A DNA stretch of 64,000 nt, taken from Evernia prunastri (lineage: Eukaryota; Ascomycota; Lecanoromycetes; Lecanorales; Parmeliaceae). How positions within the stretch are numbered: position 1 is the stretch's first letter; each line of letters begins with the position of its first letter. The translations under genes were made by a program, and so were the position numbers. Where the stretch lies: contig NKYR01000089.1 of the NCBI GenBank assembly GCA_003184365.1, positions 3,280-67,279 of the forward strand, written 5' to 3'. This document shows, piece by piece, positions 43,223-53,900 of the stretch. The notes beneath the pieces are model-generated. The model ran no database searches, was not told the origin of the DNA, and saw nothing but the letters and a program-made list of their open reading frames with translations.

Positions 43223-44745
43223 GAGCACTGGCGCGCAAGGACAAGTTTGCGGTGAGCGAGAAGGCAGAACGGACGAACGGGCAACAAGGGCAACGAGCAG
43301 ATAGCTGGCTGTTAAATATTGAAAGCTGCTTTGCTATTGAGGCTGCTCAAGGCTGGCAGCAACTTTGCACTCCCGCGCTCACCACCCTAGTCAATACTGA
43401 TAAGAGACCAATGAATATGACCACCGCACTCGCTCAGCCAATGGCCGATACTTGCACCCCGGGTTCAAGTTGCATCACATATTCGCTGCACAGGATAATT
43501 AGGGACCCTTTGAGTGGAAAAGGTAGTGGATACTCCTTGGATTCAGGGCCACCGACCAGGACCGTCCTTTCCTCGGCGCTTCGATCCTGTTTGAACTCAT
43601 TTTTCCCGACGACTGTAAGACGAGTATGTAAAGAGAATATGTATCTTTCGGAAGCGACTAACCCTGCGCTAAAGTTGTTGATGCTCTATCCGAGAGGCAT
43701 CACATTTAAGGTGTTGCGCTAGTGCCATGACACCAGAGAAGTGACCGGTATGGTAAGTGAAGTACATACAATAGTAGCAGCAGAATCACCAAAGTAGCTC
43801 TGCAGACTACTATGTACCATAATTCTGCAAGCTAGAATATCTTTGCAGGTCTTTCACCCTCTCTGATCTCGCCGGGGGCGCAGGGGGACCCGCAGCTCTG
43901 GGGAGCGCCTGACGAGTGACGGGTCAATATTGAGCAAGGTTTGAGCTGCTGGGGAATCTAGATGCGTGAGGTTCCAATACTCTAGTGTTAAAAGGTTCAA
44001 TAACGCATCCGAAGGCGCATACAGATTGTAAAGTCAAAGTGGATGGTGGAATACCTATGTAAAACTTTTCACGGCCTTCTCTCTAGTCCCTAGGTACCTT
44101 TTAATGAGTGAGAAAAGGAATACTCTTATGCGATCCGGATATGCGCGAAGGTTTCCATTGATATGTATATCATGTGATATGTGATACCTAGTTACTTGAT
44201 GACGATGTAATGGAATGGAATGCTGTCGAAAATCAGCCCTACAGAGCGCTCTACACTCGGCAATGCGGAACAATGAGCTGGTGTAGATTATTATTATTAT
44301 CTGATCTTCTGATAATGTACTCCCGTAGGAATACTCTAATCAAAAAATGTTTGCATTGTGCATATCGGCCATTATCAAGCAATTATGTCACTCCACCTCT
44401 CCATCATTTATTATTTGATTGATTATTTATCATTTGATCATTCTCGTGAATATTAACTTATCTTATTTATTCTTGCACCTATTCCATCTAACACATCAAT
44501 TCTCCCATGTGATTATGTGTTACAGTGCAGACAATTGTTTTTTCCACTAATGCACCCCTCATTATTATTCACTTGCTCTTGCGGGCTTCATGCCGCCTCT
44601 TTTCCACCAGGCTACGCGACTACCCGGACAAATCCATCTCTCTAACTATCTAACCCCTGTGAATCCAGGTACGCACGGGTCATAGCTCCCCTTATAACTC
44701 TGCAATCTTCAAGTCTCAGAAATCTCATGGTCATTGCTAATCGCT
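43223..44745. other. Intergenic region, AT-rich toward the right
   Basis: No gene is supported. A short ATT microsatellite (about 44286-44300) and several AT-rich runs lie between 44150 and 44560, probably in the promoter of the reductase-like gene. Confidence 0.45.
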
Positions 44746-46770
44746 ATGTTCTATTCAGTCCTCCGCTATCTACTGCGTCCCGCCACCTACACCTTCATAA
44801 TGCCTCATCCCAAAAGCAATCACCACGTCTGTCTGTCCGAATCCTCTACATGTCACCCGCATGACCCCATACCTCACGAACCAATCTCTATACCGCGACA
44901 TTCCAGAAGCTTGGCTACTGAGCCATCGTCTGACTCGGCATCCTCAAAGTCATTCGAATACACATCTGGGTCGGAGTATGAATCACCTGGGACGCCGGCA
45001 ACGGATCCTCAGCTTGACGAAGCAATTGACCAGAAAAAGGATGACAAGAATTTCGTCGTGCCTCCTACGACACCGCGAACGAGGCGAGCTTCGACCATAC
45101 TCGTGTCACAAAGTCCAGAGGATGTGCGACGGATACTGTCACCTGCAAGAGGGGCCGAGACTAAAGAGATTGAGAAAGTTTGTTGTGGAGGAGGATGCTG
45201 TTTCTTGAAGACTTTAGAAGAAGATCCAGCGACCAAGTCTGGGTCCCCGGTTGTTGTTCCAGACAATGATGCCTTCCGGAGTCTCTGTCTTAGAATAGGC
45301 CCTCTCAGCCTTGATAGCGAGCTCACCAATGTTGTTGATCTTCCTGCTGAGACAGTGTTGTTCGAAAAAATATTACCAGACGCGTGCCCAGTCCAGTCAA
45401 CAGTACAAAAGCACCCTCCGAGATTTGTGACTCCCCACCCCCCATACGAGGTCTATTCAGCTAAGGTCCACCACGCGAGGGAATTGACCAAGCCCGGAGC
45501 GGAGAAACGAACTTACCATTACGATCTCGATGTCACGGATTATCCAGCTGAAAGTGGGGATGTCGACTTTGTGGTTGGTGGTGCTGTGGGTGTACAAGCA
45601 CCCAATGCCGAGGACCTAGTGAATGAGGTCCTTGACCTACTCAATGTCCCAGGGTACGCACGAGACAAGCAGGTGCTGATGAAGACCAGCACAGGGCGAT
45701 GGCCGACTATTTGGGGCGACGAAAAGCCCAGAGAGCTAGTCACTACCAGGCGAGAACTTCTGACCTGGTGCTCAGATCTCCAGAGCTACCCGCCGACCAA
45801 GCCACTCCTTCGTCTGCTCGCCGAGTACGCTACAGCTCCCAACGAAAAGAAGATCCTCCTCTACCTATCCTCTGCTCAAGGCCAAGCAGCCTTCTGCGAC
45901 CTCCGTACCGGCCCACATATCACGATCGCTCAGCTGCTCAGTGCATTCCCGTCATCCCACCCACCGCTTTCTCATCTTCTTTCAGTTCTCAACACCCTTA
46001 TGCCACGCTTCTACTCGCTCAGCCAAGACCCACAGCTCTCTTGTACACGTGAGGGTACCAACTGTCGCCGCCTGATCGAAATTGCTGTCACAGTCCACGA
46101 GACACCCAACTGGCGTGGCGGACCTCGCACAGGTGTTGGTTCCGGCTTCCTTGAACGCATAGCCAGGAAAGTGCAAGAAGCTGAGAAAGGAGGCATCAAT
46201 GCTACAGATCTCGACCTTCGAGTGCCCATGTTCCGCGGCTTGATGTCCAATCCCTTAGCACGCGAATTTGTAACCGATGGCCCAATGCTCCTCGTCGGTG
46301 CAGGCGTTGGTGTAGCACCCTTTCGAGGTTTCGTGCAACGGCGTCTCAAGGCTGCCAATTGTGCGAACAAGGTCTGGGTTTTGCAAGGTGTACGCGATAG
46401 CTTACTAGATGAGCTTTACAGCGGCGAATGGGGCGTTGAAGAGGAGAATGTCAAGAAGGTTGTACAGAGTCGGCGCGGTGAGGGACGCTATGTGCAGGAG
46501 GAGGTGAGACATCAGGCAGATTTGGTGTGGTTCGTCATCAATGCCTTGGATGGACGGGTGTTCGTTTGTGGAAGCTCCAAGGGGATGGGAGAAGGAGTGG
46601 AGAGTGCGCTGGTTGATGTGGCCATGGATAAGGGGAATTTGAGACGGGAGGAAGCAGAAGAGTTCTGGGTGAAAAAGAAGGAGGGTGGTCAGTATATTGC
46701 AGTAAGTGGAATTAACACACCAGTGTAGGGAGGGCAAGGGTCGCTAATACAATTGCAGGAGACTTGGTAA
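44746..46770 (+). CDS. CPR/sulfite-reductase-type FAD/NADPH oxidoreductase without flavodoxin domain, with N-terminal Cys cluster
   Basis: Exons 44746-46701 and 46759-46770 encode 655 residues. The 57-nt intron (GTAAGT...CTAAT...TTGCAG) replaces a stray tail with ETW, giving QYIAETW; an aromatic C-terminal residue stacking on FAD is normal for this fold. The FAD-binding motif RFYS is at 421-424, the insertion domain spans about 230-400, and the NADPH-binding GAGVGVAPFRGF is at 518-529, followed by RVFVCGSSKGM. Family members pass electrons from NADPH through FAD. There is no FMN flavodoxin domain; instead residues 1-145 are Ser/Pro-rich and end in C146-C147-GGG-C151-C152. Partner and metal binding are unknown. 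The start is uncertain: ATG 44746 gives a hydrophobic MFYSVLRYLL opening, and ATG 44800 would give 637 residues. Confidence 0.85.
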
Positions 46771-46912
46771 GATGAACACACCTGTACAGAATCCTAGGTT
46801 GCGATTGGCTGTACACTCACGAAGACACGGGCTGCGGAATATATTGCTTGCACAGATGGACATGGCGTATCCTTAGATTCTGCATGCTCAGACACCACGG
46901 CCGACGCCCGGG

Positions 46913-47195
46913 GTCTTCCTTTGATGCATTTGAATTTGTTTCTTGCTGCTTGGGGGCTAGCGATCAATCATTGGGGAGGCCTTGTCTGCTTTTGATGCGT
47001 CTGCATTTGCCGGCGGGCCTAGCGATCAAACCTTCGAGACGCCTGGTCTTCTTTTGATGCGTTTTGCATTTGCCGGCGGGCCTAGCGATCAAGAACTTGC
47101 AGATGGACAGAATGGCTTTGGCCCTGTTCTTCCTTTGATGCATCTGTCTTTGTTCCTTGCTGCTGGGCGGGTCTGGCGATCAATCATTTTAGACG
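46913..47195. repeat. Four diverged ~65-80 bp tandem units in A-B-B-A order
   Basis: Units start near 46913, 46984, 47046 and 47125. Each opens with TCTTCCTTTGATGC or a variant and contains GCGATCAA about 45 bases later. Outer units 1 and 4 share TTCCTTGCTGCTGGG-like sequence; inner units 2 and 3 share GCATTTGCCGGCGGGCCTAG exactly. The array lies just after the reductase-like gene. It has no uniform spacers and is not a CRISPR array. Confidence 0.8.
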
Positions 47196-47299
47196 TATTT
47201 ACATGAGATAACATACAATGGAACTTCAAAATTTGTTAGCAAGTAGCTTATCACCAGTCTAGCCTACTTACTTACCTACCTACCTCATCTTCCCAGCTA

Positions 47300-47532
47300 T
47301 CCGATAACCGCCGGGAGGCAACAAATATAAATTTCCTACAATTCACGCACATTGATCTGCTATATCACTCTAGGTTTTAGGATTAAAAATATTATCTAAA
47401 AATCTTGAAAAATAATTCTATATCAGAAGATAACATGATAGCAATTTAAAGGGTATCCGATCGTATATAATAAATTTATTTATTACGAGAAAAAGTCATG
47501 AATTTGTTGCCTTTGCCTCGGCGGTTATCGGA
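47300..47532. mobile_element. MITE, 233 bp, with TA target duplication (Tc1/mariner type)
   Basis: The left end TCCGATAACCGCCG (47300-47313) is exactly matched by the reverse complement of the right end (47519-47532). Similarity continues inward through GGCAACAAAT with a small indel. Both ends are flanked by TA (47298-47299 and 47533-47534), the target duplication of Tc1/mariner elements. The interior is AT-rich and has no ORF, so it needs a transposase from elsewhere. Confidence 0.88.
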
Positions 47533-47534
47533 TA

Positions 47535-48825
47535 CTCACCACCACCCATCATCCGCTAGCACCATCTCGAACGCGCATACACCAACCAAGAACTACACAA
47601 TCTTGCCCATTCCGTCCGTCCGTCTGCCTCTAGGCAATACGTACCGTCGTAGTACGCAAGGTCACCCTCCAACACGGACGGATGCAACCTTTCAACCCTG
47701 AGCCTCAGCCTCAGCCTACAAACAACCAAATTAACCCAACCAAACCAACCAAACCAACCAGCAAAATTCAGATGAACCCGGAAATACAAATCCCCCAAAG
47801 GAAAAATCCCCCCTCCCTCCCTCCCTTCCCTTCCCTTCCCTCCGCGTCTCCACCTGCCATGCGTCCATCTATAAGGTATATACAACCGCGCCATGCCCTC
47901 TCTCCCTCTCGCGGTGCCTACGAGTGAGTCAGTCCGTCCCAGACGTCATCTCACCTTCTTCTCGTTTCCTTTCGTCTCGTTTCCTTTCATCCTATTGCGT
48001 TCCGTCTCATCATCCCATCCCACCGTCTCAAATTCCAACCACCCGAGCAAAGCAGAGCATAGGCATTTGACTGACTTGCTGTGTCGGGGAGAGAACGGTG
48101 GCGGTGTGTGATAAAGGGAGATGCGGTTTGAGCGAGATGGGTTATCTACATTATGGTGTTTGCGTTGTTGGTGTTGGCTAGAGAGGGAACTTGCTCTGGT
48201 GCTGGGAGAGGTCGAGGCGCAACATGGAGAGAGGGCTGGCCGAATTGAGCGGGTTCCGTGAGTCGTGATGAAAGTGGAGTGATGCGAAATTAAGGAAAAC
48301 CTATAGAAAGAGCAAGGGCACCAGTGGGATAGATTGGATTGGATGGTTTTATCTTTTTTGTTTTGTATTTTTGTCTTCTTTTGACAAGACGAGCAAGCAA
48401 TCATCTAATCTATAGATCTAGATTCTAGAGAAGGTAGCAAAAACGAATGATGCCAATGCAATCGAGCAGTCCCAGTCATATCTCGCAACTTCTCCTCGCC
48501 TCGACCCCTAATGTCATCTGTCACACCCAAGCTTGCGCAAACAGTACCCGATTCCTCAAAAACCCCTAAGCAGTCTTCAAATCGCAACAAGCAAGCATAT
48601 CATTTCCAATCACTTCTCCCGAAAAGCATATCTCAACAATCTGAATCCATCCGTCGACCCATCCATCCATCTGATCCTAAAAGCGGTGCGTGGAGTAGCA
48701 GCAGGTCCTGCCTGCGCTTGGTGCTAGTGTTTGCTGTTCGCTTCAATCATCATCGCCGTTTTGCCGTCATTTGTGGTAAATAATATCGTACAACCCTCCA
48801 AGCCCATCGTGACCTGGATGTGCGT
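47535..48825. other. Intergenic region with polypyrimidine and C-rich tracts
   Basis: A CCAAACCAACC short repeat (about 47735-47761) and a CCCTCCCTTCCC tract (about 47809-47842) produce open but low-complexity frames that I do not accept as genes. The rest shows nothing. Confidence 0.5.
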
Positions 48826-49284
48826 TTACTCCTTGACTTCCCTGACCGGGCTCAATGCAGTGGCGAGACCTCCCTCGGAAGCGAACCCATATGACTCGTA
48901 GTCTGGGGTCATGACCGCTGTGTGGAGATCCGTGTCCGTCGTTCCAGAAGTAGGGTTTTCTTCAGCTGACTCGGTCGACGAGGACGCGGATGTTGAAGAT
49001 GAGATTGAGGCACCGCTGGAAGAGGTTTGACGCTTGAAGAAGTTTAAGATGCGAGGAAGGAGGAGGGAGGCTCCGGGCTCGAAGGCCATGTCTAGGTCCT
49101 CAATAGCATCGCTGGCTCGGGAATTTGAAATGTCAGAGACGTCAGGGACGTCAGAGATGTCAGAGCCACGGCGGTGGTGGGGACGGCCGGTAATTTCGCC
49201 GTTCTTGAATGCCAGAGGAGCTGCATGGGTGGCAGAGAGGAGAGAGATGGCGGCGACTGTGATGGCTGCTGAGGAGAGCTTCAT
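48826..49284 (-). CDS. Small secreted Ser-rich protein (candidate effector or cell-wall protein)
   Basis: A 152-residue intronless ORF. The N-terminus MKLSSAAITVAAISLLSATH is a clear signal peptide with cleavage expected near residue 21 (HAA). A dibasic RR at about 38-39 and KR at about 84-85 (NFFKRQTSS) are potential Kex2 sites. Between them lies an Asp/Ser repeat (SDISDVPDVSDISN) encoded by 9-bp tandem units. After KR the protein is Ser/Thr-rich and likely O-glycosylated. No cysteines are seen, which is unusual for apoplastic effectors. It sits alone in a 4-5 kb gene-poor stretch. Function unknown. Confidence 0.65.
   Translation of the reverse strand: MKLSSAAITVAAISLLSATHAAPLAFKNGEITGRPHHRRGSDISDVPDVSDISNSRASDAIEDLDMAFEPGASLLLPRILNFFKRQTSSSGASISSSTSASSSTESAEENPTSGTTDTDLHTAVMTPDYESYGFASEGGLATALSPVREVKE
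49131..49166. repeat. Four 9-bp tandem units inside the secreted-protein gene
   Basis: TGTCAGAGA, CGTCAGGGA, CGTCAGAGA and TGTCAGAGC follow each other and encode the Asp-Ile/Val-Ser/Pro repeats on the minus strand. Confidence 0.85.
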
Positions 49285-51701
49285 GTTGATGATTGACTGG
49301 TGTTTTTGGTTGATGATAGTGGTTGTCGTTGGGGTTGATAATGCTGGATATGTGGTAATTGATGTGGAGAGTAGACTTTGTGAAGGGAGTGGTTGAGTGT
49401 GTAAGTGTGAAAAAGATACCGCTCTGATATTATTGATTGTGGATATTGTTGACTGTGATGATGTCGAATAAACTTCTGAATGATCTTCGAGACTATGGAG
49501 AATTTATGGGGATATATGTGGGGAAGAGGTTGGTATTTGTACTCGCAAGGACACGAGCAACATTGGAGCTAACGATGACGCTGATGACGACGATCGAAAT
49601 GATAGCGGCTGAAAACAAGGCAAATCGAAACAATGCGTAGTGTAGATCAGGCGCCGCTAACCAATTGCGAGCATTTACGACAGGCAAGGTCAGGCAGGGT
49701 ATGACAATCGGGAGCGGCGCCTAACCTATTGAAACGAAATGCATGAAGCGACCAAAGGCAAGGCAAGTCTGTCGAAGAAGACCAGCCGTTCGATTGAAAC
49801 GCACAAGAGAACACAGGTTGAAATCGATAAGGGCGGTGCGTAGGAAATGCCTCCGCATCGTGGGGGATCCTGGGGTTGCCGCCCACTCAACTCGCACCGT
49901 AGGGCAAAACAACCCCTGGCCCCACGTCGATATGGTGGGATATGCCGTGGATTGGCGCGATCATCAAGCATTGATCGAGGGAATACTAAGGCAAGTTTGG
50001 CATGTGAAACGCGGTTCGGCTTCTTGTCTGGTGCGGCTATCGCTTACCTGCCAACGGTGGCACATAAACCTTTGCCTCCTGAGGTATTTTATACCTATCA
50101 GGCTGTGAGAAGTGGATAGAAATGACGAAGGTCGGTGAAGGCGGATTCCTGGCCTGCTGATGTCTTTTGCTCTGCCGATCATCCGTCAAAGCCTCCCCAA
50201 TCCCTTTTGCTGAGTGTGACCATAACATAATGGTACTACTCGTAAGTCGCACTTGGCTTGCCATTTAGAGTGTTCCTCTCCACAGGTGACCGCTTGATTG
50301 GTAGAGGCCAGGAGAACCGTTCCACCCCATCAGCTCCTGTCTATTGCACTGCCTTTGCGGCTCAAAAATCTAACCTGAAGTAAACTCAGCTGCATCGCTT
50401 CGGTATACTGTTTCAGGCATGTGGATCGTAGGGAATATATTGGCCGTTAAAAATTTGGACTCCGGGTATAGCACACTGTACAAAGGGAAATATGCATCTC
50501 ACGTGGTCTGAAGTAGTACGTGGGGTGCTCGTCCACATCCTTGCACAGCTCGTGTTCACCGGAGTCTAGAAGCATTCGCTGAGACACTTTAGCAGCTCCT
50601 TTGGAAGCGATGCTCCACGCTGCTTCGAGCACATCAATCGTAGGATCGGAGGATTGTGGGCACGAAGACTGAAGCACAACTTCCGGCCGGGAGAGAAAAG
50701 AGGAAAAAATGATCGTCTCACATGAGCTCGTACAGCGGATGTACTGGCAGAATTTGAATTGCAAGCCAACGTTATTTCGATATGTATGTGTCATTTCAGT
50801 GCAGCTGACGTAGGCTTTTCTCTACCGTAGATCAAGCAGAATAGAATAATGCTGACATTCGGATGACGTGGCTGCCGTGATTGAGAGCTCAGTTTCGGGC
50901 AACGGCACTTCCGAGAGACGGCACGATTCTTTCCATACAGGGGGCTGTATCCTGTGCAATTCTTGATCATCAACAGTAGGAAGTCACCTGCTTAGGGTGA
51001 CTTTTCGCTAGTCGATCTGGTGGTTTTCTCTGGCATGTTTCCCGGACCTATACAACATATTCGAAATTTCAGATCGGTCGATGAGGATTCCAGGGCTTTA
51101 TACATTGCAAAATCCGGGAGAACGCACTCCGAGGTCCCATTCTGCTCTGTGCACTAGTAAATTAATGGAGTAGAAGTTATGCTTTAAGGGATATGCAGAT
51201 GAGATTTGCAACGAGCACGGTGTGCAGTCTGGCTTTCCCATAGATTGTCTCGGCAGCTTAGAGCCTGGACATTCCTCTTCAGCAGAGTAGGAGTCAGCCT
51301 ATTGTCTGGGGCAGATACGCGAGCGGCAACGGCAAGACAGATTCCTGTCTTGAGGGCTAAAGTGGGTCACGTTCGATGAATGTGCAGCGCTTTGCACCCG
51401 GAGGCGCCAGGCGATGCAACTGAAGCGTCTCGTGGCCAATGTTGTGACTACCAAGGCAATTGCATAGTCAAAGAGTGGATCTGGTCGAGTACCAATGGTG
51501 TTGCGCAATCTGGCAGCTAGATGATTTCACCCCCAAACTCGATACTGTAAACACTACCAGAGTGGGTTCCCTGTAGGTCTAGACCATTGAATAGCTGCCA
51601 ATATTACTCGTCGCCTAGGGTACTTTGCCGCCCACTGGCTTGAAGCGGAACGAAGAGTCTCCAGTGAGATGAAGATGCTATAAGCTCTCGTGGGCTTAAT
51701 G
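49285..51701. other. Gene-poor region, 2.4 kb
   Basis: No gene is firmly supported. A minus-strand frame (50447-50794, 115 codons, ATG start) contains a protein-like stretch (DPTIDVLEAAWSIASKGAAK) and could be a small gene or exon, but I recognise no family. The rest shows nothing. Confidence 0.4.
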
Positions 51702-53795
51702 CTAACGTCTTCCCTTTGCATTGAATGTTTTCAATGGATCTGACTTCCGTCCGGCAGGTTTCTTGCCTTTACCTTTCATACGATTCTGCATTCTCGCTCT
51801 CCTAATCCTATTGTCGGTGGTCTTCCTCAACCCTACGAAGCCAATGTCCTCTCCTGCTATTCCTTTCCTGCCATTGCTTGGCATGAGATACTCTGGGACG
51901 TGCCTAAGATGAGGCTGAATCCGCGCGGCTCTGAGTTCACCATCGTGCCTCAAGTGATGCAAGTCCTCCGGGTTCTCCTCGAAATGCCTCTTCAACTTCT
52001 CACTCTTCAGAAGCTCCTGCCTGAGCTCTCGGGTCCTAGCCTCTCGGACAGCAATGCGAGTGACTGCTCGCAATGCGTCATTCATGCGGTACCGGAAAGA
52101 ATTCACCTGCTTCATATCAAAATGGTAATCCTTCACTTCCTTGCCCTTCTCTTGTTGGTGTTTCATGATTTTGTCCAAAACTTCCTCATCGTGCTGTGCA
52201 CTGCTCAGGGTAGTGGGTTTGTGCTTATGATAATTCTCTGCAGGCACAACGAACGATAGCGCCATTCCGGTTTTCCCAGCCCGCGCAGTCCTCCCGATAC
52301 GATGCGTATACGATCTTGACGATGTTGGCAGATCAAAGTTAAGGACGCATGCTACATTTTGAAAATCGATACCGCGCGAAATGCCGTACTCTCTGCTCTT
52401 CTTGCTCTTTTTTCGTTGCTTCTTTGGCGAGTCTGCAGACTTTGCGATATCAGATGCTGCGTCATCGTCGATACTATCATGTTCTAGAATCTTGGGCGAT
52501 CGATGTTCATCATCAGTGGCGTCGTCATTGCCGTGAGCCGCAGCTGGTCGTACATCATCAGTCCTGAGCTTTTTGGAATGGTGCTTCTCCTGGACATCCA
52601 AAACCTCGTGTTCATCGGAAGCTATGATAATATCATAGACATTCTTATTGAACTCTTCAACAACATGAACACGTGAGTTGACCGGTAACTCTGAGTTAAG
52701 AACACAGCTTTTGATTCCAAATTGCTCGAAGAATAGCTTCAAGCGGTAACACCTGTCAATATCTGCAACGAAAACTATACAGTTTCCTTTGATCAACTTC
52801 AATTTGAAGATGACATATGCTAAGAGGAATTTTTCGTCCTCTGCGCATCTGTAGGGTCTACACTTTAGCAGAAATAATGGTTTTGCAACAATAGAGCTGC
52901 TTGAACGTACCTGACCGTATATTGACTGACACCACCGGCATCGTCCACTGTCTCTTGAAAGTCCAAGATCGCTGGGTCGCGGCAGAAGAGACCCTTGAGG
53001 GTGTCGACTTCCGTACTCAGGGTTGCGCTCATCAGAATTGTTTGAACCCCTTTTGGCACTGCCTCAGCAATGACTTGTAGATCATCATCATGGCCGTAGG
53101 AGAGGATCAAGTCTGCCTCGTCTATCACGAGGTGTGCGAGCTTCTCGACAGAAAATGCTGAGCGTTGTAGATACAGAGATGCACGAGCAGGCGTGGCAAC
53201 GACGATGTCCGGAGCCTCCGCGAGAAGCGACCGTTGCACACTTTCAGGGATTTTCTTTTTGGTAGCATTGAGAGGATTGAGATTGACGGCTCGGACGTCT
53301 TTTGAACAAAAGGCTGAGAAACTCGCAATTGTATCGGAGACCTGCTTGGCAAGCTCATGAGTGGGCACAAGGATGAGGGCAGATGTAGCTTTGTGAGTGG
53401 CGCTGATCTGAATACGAAGTTAGCTGTGTGCTTTTTTTTTATGAGAAAATATGAAGGATCACAGACTGGCACATTCTGCAGTATAGATTGGAGGATTGGA
53501 AGAATGTATGCAGCAGTCTTGCCAGAGCCAGTTTTGGAGCGAGCTGGAAAGAGACGATCAATTAGTAAGACACTCTCTCAAAATTCTTGATCGCCGTACC
53601 TAATATGTCTTTGCCCTCAAGAGCAAGCGGTATCGCTTTCGATTGGACCGGTGTTGGAGCAGAAAAGTTTTGCTGTGCAACAGCTTGGAGGAGACGGGAA
53701 TCTAGGACGAGGGCGCTGAAGCTGGACGGCTTCTTGGACGTATCTTTCGTATGCACAGGAATAGGGACATCACCCTCATCTAGTTTACGCTTCAT
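51702..53795 (-). CDS. dbp9: ATP-dependent RNA helicase Dbp9 (DEAD-box, ribosome biogenesis)
   Basis: Four exons: 53600-53795, 53467-53543, 52911-53407 and 51702-52848, giving 638 residues. Dbp9/DDX56 is a nucleolar helicase for large-subunit pre-rRNA processing. Motifs in order: Q-motif region (FSALVLDSRLL...PTPVQSKAIP, 25-56), motif I SKTGSGKT (68-75), motif Ia PTHELAKQV, motif II DEAD (187-190), motif III SAT, an acidic insert typical of Dbp9 in the second RecA domain, motif VI HRIGRTARAGKTG, and a basic C-terminus (MKGKGKKPAGRKS). Introns: 53544-53599 (GTACGG, CTAAT, CCAG), 53408-53466 (donor GTCTGT, branch CTAAC), 52849-52910 (GTACGT...TACAG). All joins keep the frame. The gene is divergent from the LRR-like gene, and a transposon relic now separates them. 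Confidence 0.95.
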
Positions 53796-53900
53796 GATTG
53801 CAATATGCTGTAATGCTAAACACCCAAACTGTATACAAATTTTGTAAGATAGATTATTTTGTGCTTTGAGAGTTTGTGCCGTAGGGCTGAACTCCGATGT

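Noticed and set aside
46913..47195. CRISPR-like array
   Set aside because: Units are diverged, lack uniform unique spacers and lie in a eukaryotic genome.
47682..47927. Pro/Asn/Lys-rich 81-codon frame
   Set aside because: It is produced by CCAAACC and CCCTTCC simple repeats; no sign of a real protein.
50447..50794. 115-codon minus-strand gene
   Set aside because: It has an ATG and one protein-like stretch, but no domain, splice context or conserved start; kept only as a note in the intergenic entry.
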